Assembly: GCF_003999375.1 (NCBI RefSeq) | Contig: NZ_RJLC01000010.1 | Location: forward strand, 248,001 to 312,000 | Reading direction: 5' to 3' | DNA from: Pseudidiomarina mangrovi | GTDB taxonomy: Bacteria > Pseudomonadota > Gammaproteobacteria > Enterobacterales > Alteromonadaceae | DNA length: 64,000 nucleotides | Shown here: positions 37,862 through 48,529 of the stretch, one piece after another | Position numbering within the stretch: position 1 is the first letter of the stretch | Layout of the letters: every line of letters begins with the position of its first letter | Program-made: the position numbers and the translations under genes | Notes under the pieces: generated by a model | Told to the model about the DNA's origin: nothing | Databases searched by the model: none | Seen by the model: the letters and a program-made list of their open reading frames with translations, nothing else

Positions 37862-39719
37862 GAGCGGCCTCGAGGGCAAAGTAGTAGTCTAATATTTGGC
37901 GCGCTAGCGGTGCAGCAACACTACCACCGCCGCCGGCATTTTCAACCGCAATCATAATGATAATTTCCGGATTCACGGCTGGCGCATACCCCATATACAT
38001 GGCGTTATCGCGATACTGTTCTTCAATTTCTTCAGCATTGTAGGTTTCGCCTTGAGCAATGCTGCGTACCTGTGCGGTTCCGGTTTTTCCACCCGAAGTG
38101 AAACTGGCACCATTGAAAGCGCGGTGTGCGGTACCTTTGATCGAGCTAACAACCCGATTCATAGCGCGTATGGCAACGTCCCAGTTGGCTTGATTTTTAA
38201 TCACCACCGGTGGCTTTTGTTCAACCACTGCTGGGAGCTCAACATGGCCATCACTGATACTGCGCAATAGTCGTGGTACCGGGCGCACGCCGCGGTTTAT
38301 CAAGGTTGCCGTGGCTACCGCAAGTTGTATTGGGGTGCTGGTCCAATAGCTTTGACCGATGCCAATCGACACCGTTTCGCCGGCATACCATGGTTGGTTA
38401 AAGCGTGCCCGTTTCCAGCCTCGAGTCGGCATCACTGCTGCTGCCTCTTCATGAATATCGATGCCGGTAAGTTCACCAAAGCCATACTGCATCATATGCT
38501 CAGAAATGGTATCAATACCCATTTGTAAGGCGATGTCGTAGTAAAAGGTATCGCAACTTTCAACAATGGCGGTATCAACATCGACCCAGCCATGACCCCA
38601 GGATAACCAGTCACGGTAGCGATGATCGACTCCCTTGATCTCGAACCAACCTGGGTCCCAGATTTTGCTTTGTGGGGTGATGATGCCTTGTTCGAGCGCC
38701 AATACCGCTAAGTGTGGCTTGATGGTTGAGGCTGGTGGATAGCCACCCTGGGTAGAGCGGTTGAGCAGCGGTGAGTGACGCGAGTTGAGTAAGCTGCGAT
38801 ATTGTTCGTTAGAGATGCCTTGGACGAACCAGTTCGGGTCAAAACTGGGTTTACTGACCATGGCTCGAATTGCCCCATCACGGGGATCCATGAGAATGAT
38901 TGAGCCGCGCATATCACCGAGTAAATCATAGACATATTGCTGCAGTTCGAGATCGAGCTCGAGGATTAAATCTTGGCCTGGAATGGGTGGTTGCACGGAT
39001 AGTGTACGAACCGCACGACCGCGAATATCTACTTCAATTTGTTGTGAACCGACATTACCGTGCAGTTGCTCTTCGTAAAATCGCTCAATGCCGAGTTTGC
39101 CAATGGTGCGGGTAGCGGCATAGTTAGCATCTTGCTGATTAGCACGTAAACGCTGCACATCGTTACGATTGATTTTTGCTACATAACCCAGTGCGTGAGT
39201 GAGTGCCTCACCATGCGGGTAATGGCGAATTAACCGCGCCTCAATACTAACGCCAGGGAATTCATGCTGGCGCACCGCAAAGCGAGCTGCTTGCTGCTCG
39301 GTCAAACGTTCCAGCACACTGACTTGATCGAAACGCCGCTCGCGCCGTCGATTTTCTTCAAATTGTGCTAATTGCTGCTCGGTGAGCTCAAGTAACTCGG
39401 TGAGGCGTCGCAGGGTATCGGCGAGGTCGGGAACGCGCTCCGGAATGATTTCTAAGCTCAGTACCGGGCGATTTTCAGCCAGTATTCGCCCGCGCCGATC
39501 ATAAATAAGCCCACGATTTGGAGCTAACGGTACCACCTTGATACGGTTGTCGTTAGAACGTGTTTGATATTGCTCATGCTGCAGCACTTGTAGGTGATAC
39601 ATATTGAACAGCAGCCCGGCAAACACCGCGATCACCACCACCAAGGCAACAATACTGCGGCTGGCAAATAACGCAGCTTCAGCTTGATGGTCACGAATGG
39701 GGGCGCGGCGTTTTATCAT
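37848..39719 (-). CDS. mrdA: Peptidoglycan transpeptidase PBP2
   Basis: PBP2 is the elongation-specific class B penicillin-binding protein. The 623 residues have one N-terminal membrane anchor (about 22-42), a dimerisation/pedestal region, and the transpeptidase domain with the nucleophile in PPASTIKP, the SCD triad (ESCDTFYY) and KTGT (SGGKTGTAQV). It forms the core elongasome pair with RodA and lies 8 bp after rlmH, the same order as in Pseudomonas and E. coli. Confidence 0.97.
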   Translation of the reverse strand: MIKRRAPIRDHQAEAALFASRSIVALVVVIAVFAGLLFNMYHLQVLQHEQYQTRSNDNRIKVVPLAPNRGLIYDRRGRILAENRPVLSLEIIPERVPDLADTLRRLTELLELTEQQLAQFEENRRRERRFDQVSVLERLTEQQAARFAVRQHEFPGVSIEARLIRHYPHGEALTHALGYVAKINRNDVQRLRANQQDANYAATRTIGKLGIERFYEEQLHGNVGSQQIEVDIRGRAVRTLSVQPPIPGQDLILELDLELQQYVYDLLGDMRGSIILMDPRDGAIRAMVSKPSFDPNWFVQGISNEQYRSLLNSRHSPLLNRSTQGGYPPASTIKPHLAVLALEQGIITPQSKIWDPGWFEIKGVDHRYRDWLSWGHGWVDVDTAIVESCDTFYYDIALQMGIDTISEHMMQYGFGELTGIDIHEEAAAVMPTRGWKRARFNQPWYAGETVSIGIGQSYWTSTPIQLAVATATLINRGVRPVPRLLRSISDGHVELPAVVEQKPPVVIKNQANWDVAIRAMNRVVSSIKGTAHRAFNGASFTSGGKTGTAQVRSIAQGETYNAEEIEEQYRDNAMYMGYAPAVNPEIIIMIAVENAGGGGSVAAPLARQILDYYFALEAAHANL

Positions 39720-39727
39720 GCGGACTG

Positions 39728-40198
39728 CTACTCGCGATGGTAGGGGTGGTTAGCGTTAACACTCCAAGCCCGATAGAGGCTCTCAGCCAGTAATACGCGC
39801 ACCATCGGGTGCGGCAAGGTGAGCGCTGATAACGACCAGCGTTCATCAGCGGCGGCGATACATTCAGGCGCTAAGCCCTCTGGTCCACCAACTAATAAGC
39901 TAATATCACGGCCATCCATTTGCCACTGTGCTAGGCGAGCTGCTAGCTGCGGCGTCGACCACGGTTTACCGGTGACTTCCAGGGTGACAATACGATCGCC
40001 TTTGCCGACAGCAGCCAGCATGGCTTCGCCTTCGGCTTTCAAGATGCGCGCAATATCGGCATTTTTTCCACGCTTACCAGCGGCAATTTCGATCAGCTGC
40101 AGCTGGCAATCGATAGGGAATCGTTTGGCGTAGGTGTGATAACCCGTACTGACCCAGTCAGGCATTTTTTGTCCGACTGCGATCAGCTGTATACGCAT
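39728..40198 (-). CDS. rlmH: 23S rRNA (pseudouridine-1915-N3) methyltransferase
   Basis: RlmH is the SPOUT-class enzyme that methylates pseudouridine 1915 in helix 69 of 23S rRNA. The 156 residues match the family length. They hold the knotted SAM-binding segment with LLVGGPEGL and the C-terminal [17 protein letters not shown] motif, ending HPYHRE. Its start overlaps the rsfS stop by one base (TAATG). Confidence 0.97.
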   Translation of the reverse strand: MRIQLIAVGQKMPDWVSTGYHTYAKRFPIDCQLQLIEIAAGKRGKNADIARILKAEGEAMLAAVGKGDRIVTLEVTGKPWSTPQLAARLAQWQMDGRDISLLVGGPEGLAPECIAAADERWSLSALTLPHPMVRVLLAESLYRAWSVNANHPYHRE

Positions 40199-40530
40199 TA
40201 CTTGCGGCTCCAGAGCTTCTCGAGTTCGTAGAAGTCACGGATAGGTTCTTGCATGACGTGAACCACCACGTCACCTAAGTCAACTAACACCCATTCGGAG
40301 TGCTCGTGGCCTTCAACACCTAACGGCAGAACGCCATGGTGTTTAGCCTGGGTGGCAACATGATTGGCAATACTTTTGACATGTGTACGAGAGTTTCCTG
40401 AACACACGATCATATAGGTTGCTACATCGGTATGCTCGGTCACGTCCATGACGCGAATATCACGACCTTTTAATTCTTCAATTTTTTCTACCACAAACTG
40501 GCGTAATTGTTCCGCTTGCAAAAGACTCAC
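40198..40530 (-). CDS. rsfS: Ribosomal silencing factor RsfS
   Basis: RsfS binds L14 on the 50S subunit and blocks subunit joining in starvation. The 110 residues show the family pattern [22 protein letters not shown] (motif residues near 24-45), then [20 protein letters not shown]. It is in the conserved nadD-rsfS-rlmH order. An 83-bp gap separates it from nadD, with no confident promoter or terminator. Confidence 0.96.
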   Translation of the reverse strand: MSLLQAEQLRQFVVEKIEELKGRDIRVMDVTEHTDVATYMIVCSGNSRTHVKSIANHVATQAKHHGVLPLGVEGHEHSEWVLVDLGDVVVHVMQEPIRDFYELEKLWSRK

Positions 40531-40613
40531 TCTCTCTCATTAACTAAGGCACTAATATAGGGCACAAAAATAGGTCGACTAGTTTACCACGGAGTTGGCG
40601 GAAATAGCAGCGT

Positions 40614-41249
40614 CTAGCGATACAGTTGTTGTTGTTCAATATAATTGGCGACGGTTTTCGGGAGCAGGTGTTGCCAAGGTTGCTGGGTGCTAATCGCGGC
40701 ACGAATTTCGGTGGCCGATATGGCAACGTCTGTGCTGGCGATAAAACCGATTAAACCGTGCGTCTGTTGACGCAGCTGTAACAAGGACTGTGCACCTCGT
40801 TGCTGGACCAGGTTTTGCAGTGCTGGAGACCAGGGGACTTTGGCTTGCGGGCGCTGCAACACTAACAGATGCGCATGATGCAAAAGCTGTTGCCAGTTAT
40901 ACCAGCTATCGAGTTTGGCAAAAGCATCGTCACCCAGCACAAATACTAACGTGTCATGCGGCCAACGCTCAGCAAGTTGCGCTAGGGTGATGGCAGTATA
41001 AGACGGGCGTTGTTGCTTGAGTTCCCAATCATCCGCACAGCAGGGCGCTGGTGCTAGTGCGGCGGCGGCTAATTGCGCCATGGTAAAACGCTGCTCTGCG
41101 CTGGCGCCAAGGCCATTGCGGTGAGGTGGTTGAGCGCTCGGTAGCAGCACCATCTGATCAGCCTGCAGGAGCTCAAAGGCCTGCAATAATGGTTTTAAGT
41201 GGCCCCAATGTATCGGGTCGAAACTACCGCCTAGTAAGAGTCGTAGCAT
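40614..41249 (-). CDS. nadD: Nicotinate-nucleotide adenylyltransferase
   Basis: NadD adenylates nicotinate mononucleotide in NAD synthesis. The start is the ATG at 41249 (MLRLLLGGSFDPIHWGHL), giving 211 residues. This places the phosphate loop GGSFDPIHxGH at the very N-terminus as in the family. The ISATEIR motif, equivalent to the usual S/T-x-IR, is near the C-terminus. It overlaps holA by 19 nt. Confidence 0.95.
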   Translation of the reverse strand: MLRLLLGGSFDPIHWGHLKPLLQAFELLQADQMVLLPSAQPPHRNGLGASAEQRFTMAQLAAAALAPAPCCADDWELKQQRPSYTAITLAQLAERWPHDTLVFVLGDDAFAKLDSWYNWQQLLHHAHLLVLQRPQAKVPWSPALQNLVQQRGAQSLLQLRQQTHGLIGFIASTDVAISATEIRAAISTQQPWQHLLPKTVANYIEQQQLYR

Positions 41250-42283
41250 AATTGTGCATGCAAATGGGCGACACTGGGCTGACAATAGAGACAGACCAAA
41301 TGGGTCACTAAGGTGCGCAGCTGTTCTCCGCTATCACGCTTGAAAGCAAGTTCAATGCGGCGCAACAAGTCGGCCGCTTGCGCCAGTTGATTGCCCCCTT
41401 GCATGCGTGCCAAAAACTGCTGATAGGCTTGTTCTTGCTGGCGCCAGATCTGTAACTGCGGATACACCCGGGATAGTGATTCACCGCTTTGCATAGCGCT
41501 CTCTAAGCGGCACAATTTTTGCCACTCACGTTGCAACATCCAGTTTAAGATGGCAATTTCGGCGTCGTCTTCAAACAATCGTTGCAACCGATGGAGCGCT
41601 TGCTCGGTCTGTCCTGCTACTAGGGCTTCTTGCAGGGCAAACACAGAAAATCGACTTTGGTCGGCGCTAGCCACACGAATAGCTTGCTGATCAAGTGGTT
41701 GGGGTAAGTCCATCAGCGCCAATTTCTGTAATTCTTGGTCGAGCGCGAGCAAATTACCTTCATACCAATCGGCCATCAATTGCAGTGCTACGTTATCGAG
41801 TTGCAGCTGATAACGTTGCGCGCGCTCGGCAATAAAACGGGGTAACTGGCGTCGCTCAGGGCTATTGGCTTCCACTATTGGAGCGTTGGCTTGTAACTGT
41901 AAAAACCATTTTGCTTTGAGTTGCTCGCCTTTCAGTTTTGGACCAATAATCACCAAGGTTTGGTCAGCAACCGGCTGCTCGGCATAACTGCGCAGGGCAT
42001 CGCCGCCTTCACGACCCGGTTTACCCTCTGGCAGTTCGAGTTCGAGTAAGCGGTGTGATGAGAATAAACTCAGATTATTGCTGGGTTGCGATAGCATGCG
42101 CCAATCGAATTGGGCATCTTGCCGGTGGTATTCACGTTCATCGACACCTTGTTGTTTGGCAAATTGGCGAAGCATTTGCAAACTATCGTCGAGCAGTAGT
42201 GGGGTATCGCCAAAAATGCACAACAATGGTGGCAAGCCATGCTGCTGCAGGTATTGAGGAAGCTGCGCGGCAGATAACTGCAT
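41231..42283 (-). CDS. holA: DNA polymerase III subunit delta
   Basis: HolA is the wrench subunit of the clamp loader that opens the beta clamp. The 350-residue length is normal. The N-terminal clamp-contacting region (LLDDSLQMLRQFAKQQ) and the SLFSSHRLLELELP motif are typical, followed by helical collar domains. It begins 2 bp after lptE and overlaps nadD by 19 nt, as in many gammaproteobacteria. Confidence 0.95.
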   Translation of the reverse strand: MQLSAAQLPQYLQQHGLPPLLCIFGDTPLLLDDSLQMLRQFAKQQGVDEREYHRQDAQFDWRMLSQPSNNLSLFSSHRLLELELPEGKPGREGGDALRSYAEQPVADQTLVIIGPKLKGEQLKAKWFLQLQANAPIVEANSPERRQLPRFIAERAQRYQLQLDNVALQLMADWYEGNLLALDQELQKLALMDLPQPLDQQAIRVASADQSRFSVFALQEALVAGQTEQALHRLQRLFEDDAEIAILNWMLQREWQKLCRLESAMQSGESLSRVYPQLQIWRQQEQAYQQFLARMQGGNQLAQAADLLRRIELAFKRDSGEQLRTLVTHLVCLYCQPSVAHLHAQLCYDSY

Positions 42284-42285
42284 GG

Positions 42286-42774
42286 TTACTCAGCCAAAGT
42301 GGCGATAATCTGGCGCAGTAAAGCTCGCGCTGCATCATCGCGCATTTCGCGCACCAAGACCTCGCGTTCACGAGTTTTTGCCAGGGCAAAGTTGGGGTCG
42401 TCTTGGTAGTCGCGATACACTTCAACCGAGCGTGGCGCTAATACCGTGCCGTCACTTTTGTGCAGCACGTAGGCAACACTGTAAATCAATTCGTATTCGG
42501 CCACTTGGCCACTGGCCGACAACGACAGCGCGCGGCGGTCCAAGCCATCGTCGAGAATTTGGATGACTACCGGGCTGGGCTGCTGATTGATAGTGTCCAG
42601 ACGGGTAGCACCAGCTAATTCAAAACGTTCGGTGACCACCTCAGCGAACTCACTAAATTTAGGTGCATCGAGGTAATAGGTCTGTAGTGACGCCGGTAAT
42701 TGATAGGTATCGCGCAGCTGAAAACCACAGCTACTCAGGGTCAAGCTGATCAGCAGTATGATCCAAATGCGCAT
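42286..42774 (-). CDS. lptE: LPS-assembly lipoprotein LptE
   Basis: LptE plugs the LptD barrel and helps insert LPS in the outer leaflet of the outer membrane. The 162 residues have a signal peptide with lipobox LSSC (Cys 16) followed by GFQLRD, the family hallmark after the lipidated Cys. The DPNFALAKTREREVLVREMR segment matches the C-terminal helix. AAGGA lies 7 bases before the ATG. It starts 13 bp after leuS, as in E. coli. Confidence 0.94.
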   Translation of the reverse strand: MRIWIILLISLTLSSCGFQLRDTYQLPASLQTYYLDAPKFSEFAEVVTERFELAGATRLDTINQQPSPVVIQILDDGLDRRALSLSASGQVAEYELIYSVAYVLHKSDGTVLAPRSVEVYRDYQDDPNFALAKTREREVLVREMRDDAARALLRQIIATLAE

Positions 42775-42787
42775 CTGTGGTTCCTTG

Positions 42788-45388
42788 TTAATTGGCTACG
42801 ATGTTAAAGAGTTTACCGGCCACATAGATTTGCTTGCGTATAGTCAAGCCATCAAGGTGACGGGTAATACTGTCATCAGCCATGGCTGCGGCAGCAACAG
42901 TGGCCTGATCGGCATCAGCGGCAACCACCACTTTACCACGCAATTTGCCGTTTACCTGCACCACTACGGTAATCGATGACTCAACTAGGGCAGCGTTATC
43001 AACCTGCGGCCATGGTGCACTGATAATATCGTTGTGATGCCCTAGTTGCTGCCATAACACCTCGCTTAAGTGCGGAGTGATTGGCGCTAGCATCAGCACT
43101 ATGGCATCCAGTGCTTCTTGCATAATGGCACGGTCGAGAGGGCTGTCGAGAGGTGCTTTCTGTAGCGTATTGAGCAATTCCATAATGGCTGCAATAGCGG
43201 TATTAAATTGCTGACGACGACCAAAATCATCGCTGACTTTAGCAATTGTGCGATGCACAGCACGACGCACATCGGCTTGCTCGGCACTCAACTGCGACCA
43301 ATGCTGCGATTGCTCAGTATGCTGAGGATGCTGACTAAAATCATAGGCTAAGCGGTAAACTCGGCGTAAAAAGCGTTGCGCACCTTCAACGCCACTGTCT
43401 GACCACTCCAACGTAGCTTCTGGAGGAGCGGCAAACATCATAAATAAGCGCACGGTGTCGGCGCCGTATTTATCGATCATAACTTGCGGGTCAATACCGT
43501 TATTCTTGGATTTTGACATTTTGGTCATACCGCCGTGCTGCACCGGCTGTCCATCGCTGCGCAAAATGGCTTGGGCGATGCGACCTTGGCTATCGCGTTG
43601 AATGTCAACATCGAGCGGTGAATACCAGGTCATGGCACCGTTGGCATCTTCACGGAAGTAACTATCAGCCAGCACCATTCCTTGCGTTAACAGGCGCTTA
43701 AATGGCTCATCAGAGGCCACTAAACCGGTATCACGCAGTAGTTTATGGAAAAACCGCGCGTACAATAAATGTAAGATAGCGTGTTCGATACCACCGATAT
43801 ATTGGTCCACGGGCAGCCAGTAGTTGGCTTGCTCAGGGTTCAACATACCGTCGTCAAAATTGGCACTACAGTAGCGCGCGTAATACCACGATGACTCCAT
43901 GAAAGTATCAAAGGTGTCGGTTTCACGCTCGGCTGGTTGACCGTTATAGCTGGTTTTACGCCAAGTTGGGTCAGCCTTAATCGGCGATGCGGCACCGGTC
44001 ATCACCACATCTTCAGGTAAACGTACGGGTAATTCGTGCTCGGGGACAGGTACTGAGGTGCCATCGGCAAGATTCAGCATGGGAATAGGCGCACCCCAAT
44101 AACGTTGGCGCGATACGCCCCAATCACGTAAGCGATAGTTGACTTGGCGGCGGCCAATACCACGTTTTTCAAGAGCTGCAGCAATAGCATTAAAGGCATC
44201 GTCACTGCTTAGCCCGGTGTAAGCCCCCGAGTTGATGGTAATACCTTTTTCGGTAATAGCGCCCTGGCTAATATCACCTTCACCAGAATGCGGAGCAATA
44301 ACTGGGGTAATGGCTAGCTGGTAGGTGGTGGCAAATTCCCAGTCGCGTTGGTCATGGGCTGGAACGGCCATGACCGCGCCTGAACCGTAATCCATCAACA
44401 CAAAGTTAGCCACCCATACTGGGATCTGCTCGCCAGTGAGTGGGTGAATGGCACGTATACCGGTGTCCATACCACGCTTTTCAATGGTGGCAAGGTCAGC
44501 TTCAGCCATTTTCACGCCCTTGATCGACTCAATAAAGGCCGCCAAGGCAGGATTATTTGCTGCCGCTTGTTGGGCTAATGGGTGCTGCGCTGCTACCGCC
44601 ATATAAGTCACCCCATACAGGGTGTCTGGACGGGTAGTGTAGACGGTGAGCGGCTGTTGCTGGTCAACCACGCTAAAATCAATCTCCACCCCTTCAGAGC
44701 GGCCAATCCAATTGCGCTGCATGGTTTTGACTTGTTCTGGCCAGCCTTCAAGCTGGTCTAAATCGTTCAGCAGCTCTTCAGCGTAGGCGGTGATCTTGAT
44801 AAACCATTGCGGAATTTCTTTTTGCTCAACTTTGGCGCCAGAGCGCCAGCCGCGGCCATCAATCACCTGCTCATTAGCCAAGACGGTTTGATCGATTGGA
44901 TCCCAATTGACGGTGGCGTTTTTCTTGTAGACCAAGCCCTTGTCGAACAACTTGGTGAAAAACCATTGTTCCCAGCGATAGTAATCGGGCTTGCAGGTCG
45001 CTAGTTCACGTGACCAATCGTAACCAAAGCCAAGCGACTTCAGCTGCTTACGCATGTAGTCGATATTTTGATAGGTCCATTGTGCTGGAGCCGTGTGATT
45101 GGCAATGGCAGCATTTTCTGCCGGTAAACCAAAGGCATCCCAGCCCATAGGTTGCAGGACATTCTTGCCTTGCATGCGCTGATAGCGTGCAATCACATCA
45201 CCTAGCGAATAGTTACGCACGTGACCCATGTGAAGTTTGCCACTGGGGTAGGGGAACATGGAGAGGCAGTAGAATTTTTCTTGATCCGGCCGTTCTTGTA
45301 CCGCGAACACTTGCTCGCGTTCCCAGCGCTGTTGCACGGCTGGCTCGATAGTAGCTGGATCGTACTGGTCCTGCAGCAAATTAGACAT
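42788..45388 (-). CDS. leuS: Leucine--tRNA ligase
   Basis: LeuS charges leucine on tRNA-Leu. The 866 residues are a normal bacterial LeuRS. The HIGH-type motif is [15 protein letters not shown] (about 46-60), the CP1 editing domain follows with the Thr-rich TTRPDTLYG site, and the KMSKS loop is MSKSKNNG. The C-terminal domain ends the protein. It precedes lptE and follows a small membrane protein gene. Confidence 0.98.
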   Translation of the reverse strand: MSNLLQDQYDPATIEPAVQQRWEREQVFAVQERPDQEKFYCLSMFPYPSGKLHMGHVRNYSLGDVIARYQRMQGKNVLQPMGWDAFGLPAENAAIANHTAPAQWTYQNIDYMRKQLKSLGFGYDWSRELATCKPDYYRWEQWFFTKLFDKGLVYKKNATVNWDPIDQTVLANEQVIDGRGWRSGAKVEQKEIPQWFIKITAYAEELLNDLDQLEGWPEQVKTMQRNWIGRSEGVEIDFSVVDQQQPLTVYTTRPDTLYGVTYMAVAAQHPLAQQAAANNPALAAFIESIKGVKMAEADLATIEKRGMDTGIRAIHPLTGEQIPVWVANFVLMDYGSGAVMAVPAHDQRDWEFATTYQLAITPVIAPHSGEGDISQGAITEKGITINSGAYTGLSSDDAFNAIAAALEKRGIGRRQVNYRLRDWGVSRQRYWGAPIPMLNLADGTSVPVPEHELPVRLPEDVVMTGAASPIKADPTWRKTSYNGQPAERETDTFDTFMESSWYYARYCSANFDDGMLNPEQANYWLPVDQYIGGIEHAILHLLYARFFHKLLRDTGLVASDEPFKRLLTQGMVLADSYFREDANGAMTWYSPLDVDIQRDSQGRIAQAILRSDGQPVQHGGMTKMSKSKNNGIDPQVMIDKYGADTVRLFMMFAAPPEATLEWSDSGVEGAQRFLRRVYRLAYDFSQHPQHTEQSQHWSQLSAEQADVRRAVHRTIAKVSDDFGRRQQFNTAIAAIMELLNTLQKAPLDSPLDRAIMQEALDAIVLMLAPITPHLSEVLWQQLGHHNDIISAPWPQVDNAALVESSITVVVQVNGKLRGKVVVAADADQATVAAAAMADDSITRHLDGLTIRKQIYVAGKLFNIVAN

Positions 45389-45403
45389 CGGTATAGCTCG
45401 TCC

Positions 45404-45607
45404 TTACAGCGAATAAAATAAGTACAGCGCTAAGCCCATGAATACCAGGCTGGCGACGCCAAAGAAGGCGTATTCAATACGCTCTTGCTGCTGTGCATCA
45501 CGGTCGGTGGCATTGCGGTGAAAAATAAAGAAGCCAACTGCAGTAACACCTAAGGTGCCAGTGGCGGTAATGATTGCAAACAGAATTGCGCCGATAATGT
45601 CGACCAT
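45404..45607 (-). CDS. Small two-helix membrane protein of unknown function
   Basis: This 67-residue protein has two hydrophobic segments (about 4-28 and 46-66) joined by a charged loop (HRNATDRDAQQQERIEY). GGAG lies six bases before the ATG at 45607 and it starts 48 bp after lnt and ends 15 bp before leuS, so it is well placed as an operon gene. I do not recognise the family. It could be a small membrane component of unknown purpose; the strong ribosome-binding site argues that it is translated. Confidence 0.6.
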   Translation of the reverse strand: MVDIIGAILFAIITATGTLGVTAVGFFIFHRNATDRDAQQQERIEYAFFGVASLVFMGLALYLFYSL

Positions 45608-45655
45608 AGCAAGCTCCGTGTCGGTCCGAATAACAGGTGGTGATTAACCGACAGT

Positions 45656-47179
45656 TTACTGATTTTGGCGGCGTTTGACTACGTTGAAAATACTGATCAA
45701 GGCGAACAATAATGCGAATAGCCAAGTCGGCCACATGCCATAGCGATAAAAGTTGGTGTCACCACGCACTAAGGGCACCTCGGCACTGATACTGGTGGCG
45801 ACAAATTGCTCAGCGCGAGCCAACTCATGACCATGCTCATCAACCACAGCACTAATGCCATTATTGGTGGCACGTAGCAGTGGTCGGGCAAATTCTAGCG
45901 CGCGCATACGCGCAATCTGCATGTGTTGCGCGGGACCGTGGGAGGCCCCAAACCAAGTATCGTTACTGACGGTCAGAATAAAATCAGTCGCTGGGGTGAT
46001 ATTGCTGCGCAGCAAGTCGGGAAAAACCACTTCATAGCAAATGGCCGCGGCAAACTGGTGCCCAGCTGCCTGAAGGTTCGCTTGTACGGCATTACCCCGC
46101 GCGAATGATGACATCGGTAGGTCAAATAGTGGCGCTAATGGCCTTAATAGATCCTCAAAGGGGACAAATTCGCCGATCGGTAATAATTGATGTTTTTGGT
46201 AACGGTTGCTGTGCCCATGAAAATAGGCTTCGGCGACTGCATCAGCGCCATCTTGGCCCAAAGTAATGAGGCTATTGAAATACTGACCGCCACGGAAGTC
46301 GATAATACCGGTAATTAATGCCACGCCTTCATCAGCGGTAGCGCTGTGAATGTTAGCCAGAATATCATCGGTATAGGGTTCGGGCATGGTCACCGCCGCC
46401 TCTGGCCAGATAATCAGGTCATGGCTGGCATAATGCGGCTTACTTAAATTGAGGTAATGCAACATGGTTGGCCAGTGCTGCTCAGGGTTCCATTTGATGC
46501 TTTGGTCAATATTACCCTGCACCAGCAGTACCTTGATGCTGTCATCGCTACGTTCGCTGGGATGTAGCCACGGCAAGGCAAAGGGCAGGGTCAGTAATAA
46601 CGCCGCGAAGGTCGCTTGATACCAGCGCCGTTGCTGCCACCAACTTATCAGGCTGATGACCACTAACCACATCACCAGGGTAATACCGCTACCGCCCAAC
46701 CACGGGGCATATTGACCTAGCCAACTATCAGTCTGGCTGTAGCCGAGTTCCAACCATGGAAAACCAGTGAATAACCAGCCGCGAGCGCTTTCGGCAAGGA
46801 GCCATAGCAATGGTACTAGGCCAAGTGCTAGGGTATTGAAGCGTTGGCCAATACGGCGCCAGAGCCATAGTGCAAGGGCCGGGAACAGGCTCAAATAGGC
46901 AAACAACAGAGCCAATAAAGCAATCGAGGCTATCGGTGCTAGCCCGCCGAAGCGATCAATGCTGACATAGATCCAGCTGAGCCCCGCGGCAAACCAGCCA
47001 AAGCCAAAAAAAAAGCCGATGCGGAAGGCTTGGCGAGCGTTGTGCTGACTGGTAAATAGGATCAGTAAGGCCATCACTGGGATGGTGATCCAGGCTTGGC
47101 CAAATGGCGCGTAGGCAAATACTAGGCTAGCACCTAGTAACAATGGAATAAGGCGCTGTAGCAGGGTGCTAGTCGGCAT
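45656..47179 (-). CDS. lnt: Apolipoprotein N-acyltransferase
   Basis: Lnt adds the third acyl chain to the N-terminal Cys of lipoproteins in the inner membrane. The 507 residues have about six N-terminal membrane helices and a periplasmic nitrilase-like domain. The catalytic triad is Glu in IWPEAAVTMP, Lys in the YQKHQLLPIGEFVPFE region and Cys in AICYEVVFPD, with one more helix at the end. It overlaps corC by 11 nt, the usual corC-lnt pair. The window also contains several of its substrates (NlpI, LptE, RlpA, the M48 lipoprotein). Confidence 0.96.
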   Translation of the reverse strand: MPTSTLLQRLIPLLLGASLVFAYAPFGQAWITIPVMALLILFTSQHNARQAFRIGFFFGFGWFAAGLSWIYVSIDRFGGLAPIASIALLALLFAYLSLFPALALWLWRRIGQRFNTLALGLVPLLWLLAESARGWLFTGFPWLELGYSQTDSWLGQYAPWLGGSGITLVMWLVVISLISWWQQRRWYQATFAALLLTLPFALPWLHPSERSDDSIKVLLVQGNIDQSIKWNPEQHWPTMLHYLNLSKPHYASHDLIIWPEAAVTMPEPYTDDILANIHSATADEGVALITGIIDFRGGQYFNSLITLGQDGADAVAEAYFHGHSNRYQKHQLLPIGEFVPFEDLLRPLAPLFDLPMSSFARGNAVQANLQAAGHQFAAAICYEVVFPDLLRSNITPATDFILTVSNDTWFGASHGPAQHMQIARMRALEFARPLLRATNNGISAVVDEHGHELARAEQFVATSISAEVPLVRGDTNFYRYGMWPTWLFALLFALISIFNVVKRRQNQ

Positions 47180-48047
47180 CGGTGGTTGGTACGCGCTCAG
47201 GAACGGTCACTTGTAACTGCTGAATACGGCGTTTGTCGGCACCGGTCACCTTAAAAATAAAGCCGCCAATGGTGATCTCTTCACCAGGCTGGGGTAAGTG
47301 ACCAAAGCCGTTGGCGACCATGCCACCAATGGTGTCGTACTCATCATCACCAAAACGGGTGTCAAAGTAGTCATTAAAATCTTCGATGGTGGTCAAGGCT
47401 TTGACCGCATAGCGTGACTTGTTGATACGTCGGATATCAGCTTTGTTATCTTCATCAAAGTCGGTTTCGTCTTCAATTTCGCCGACAATTTCTTCCAGAA
47501 TATCCTCGATGGTGACCAGCCCAGACACACCACCGTATTCATCCACCACAATAGCCATGTGATAGCGTTGCTCGCGAAACTCTTTGAGCAGCACGTCGAC
47601 ACGTTTGCTTTCCGGCACAATAACAGCTGGGCGAATGACTTTGTGTAGGGAAAATTCTTCGTCGGTCATGCCAAAGCCATACGCCAGTAAGTCTTTAGCG
47701 AGCAGAATACCTTCAATGTGGTCTTTATTTTCGCTCACCACCGGGTAGCGGCTGTGTTGTGAATCAATCACAATGGGTAGAAAGGAATCAACAGTTTGGG
47801 TTATTTGAATGGTCACCATTTGCGAGCGTGGCACCATGATATCGCGTACTTTTAATTCGGCGACATCCAGTACACCCTCAATCATTTCTTTGGTGTCGTT
47901 ATCGATGAGGTCTCGTTCTTCGGCATCCTGAATGAGGTCAACTAATTCTTCGCGGCTGCTCGGCTCTCCGGTAAATAGTTGTAGCAAACGGTTTGCCCAC
48001 GACTTACGAGAAGAGCCGGAGGTCGAGTGGGGATTGTCATCGCTCAT
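47169..48047 (-). CDS. corC: CorC/YbeX family CBS-domain protein
   Basis: The 292 residues have tandem CBS domains (about 70-195, starting VRDIMVPRSQMVTI) and a C-terminal transporter-associated domain (about 205-285, GDDEYDTIGGMVANGFGHLP). The E. coli homologue is linked to magnesium/cobalt efflux and, more recently, to ribosome-related phenotypes; the biochemical role remains uncertain. It lies 17 bp after ybeY in the miaB-ybeZ-ybeY-corC-lnt operon. Confidence 0.94.
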   Translation of the reverse strand: MSDDNPHSTSGSSRKSWANRLLQLFTGEPSSREELVDLIQDAEERDLIDNDTKEMIEGVLDVAELKVRDIMVPRSQMVTIQITQTVDSFLPIVIDSQHSRYPVVSENKDHIEGILLAKDLLAYGFGMTDEEFSLHKVIRPAVIVPESKRVDVLLKEFREQRYHMAIVVDEYGGVSGLVTIEDILEEIVGEIEDETDFDEDNKADIRRINKSRYAVKALTTIEDFNDYFDTRFGDDEYDTIGGMVANGFGHLPQPGEEITIGGFIFKVTGADKRRIQQLQVTVPERVPTTDAD

Positions 48048-48064
48048 GCAAGCTAAAGCTCCAG

Positions 48065-48529
48065 TTAGTGCAATTCGTCAGGATACGGGTTGGCAAAACC
48101 GAGTTCAGCCATAATGGCTATTTCAAGGCTTTCCATGGTCACCGCATCGTCATCATCAATATGGTCATAACCTAGCAAATGCAAGCAGCCGTGTACAACC
48201 ATATGCGCCCAATGGGCGAGTAGCAGTTTTTGTTGTTCACTGGCTTCGCGCGCCACCACCGGCGCACAGATGACTAAATCACCAAGCAATTGCACCGGCA
48301 GTTCGATATCAGCATCAAACGGAAACGATAGCACATTGGTGGCATAATCGCGTTGTCGATAGTCACGATTCAGTGCTTGGCCTTCTTCGGCGTCAACAAT
48401 ACGAATGGTTAATTCGACCGGCTCGGTTTGTTTGGCGCCATTTAGCGCCGTTGTTACCCAGTGCAGTAGTTGCGGTTGTGTGGGTAAATCAGCAGCCTCG
48501 CTAGCGTATTGGATATCTAGTTCAATCAT
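48065..48529 (-). CDS. ybeY: Endoribonuclease YbeY
   Basis: YbeY is a zinc-dependent RNase involved in 16S rRNA 3'-end maturation and 70S quality control. The 154 residues carry the metal site [11 protein letters not shown], three histidines in the HxxxHxxGxDH pattern, and the NVLSFPFD segment. Its start overlaps the ybeZ stop by 4 nt (ATGA), so it is coupled to the PhoH-like gene. Confidence 0.96.
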   Translation of the reverse strand: MIELDIQYASEAADLPTQPQLLHWVTTALNGAKQTEPVELTIRIVDAEEGQALNRDYRQRDYATNVLSFPFDADIELPVQLLGDLVICAPVVAREASEQQKLLLAHWAHMVVHGCLHLLGYDHIDDDDAVTMESLEIAIMAELGFANPYPDELH

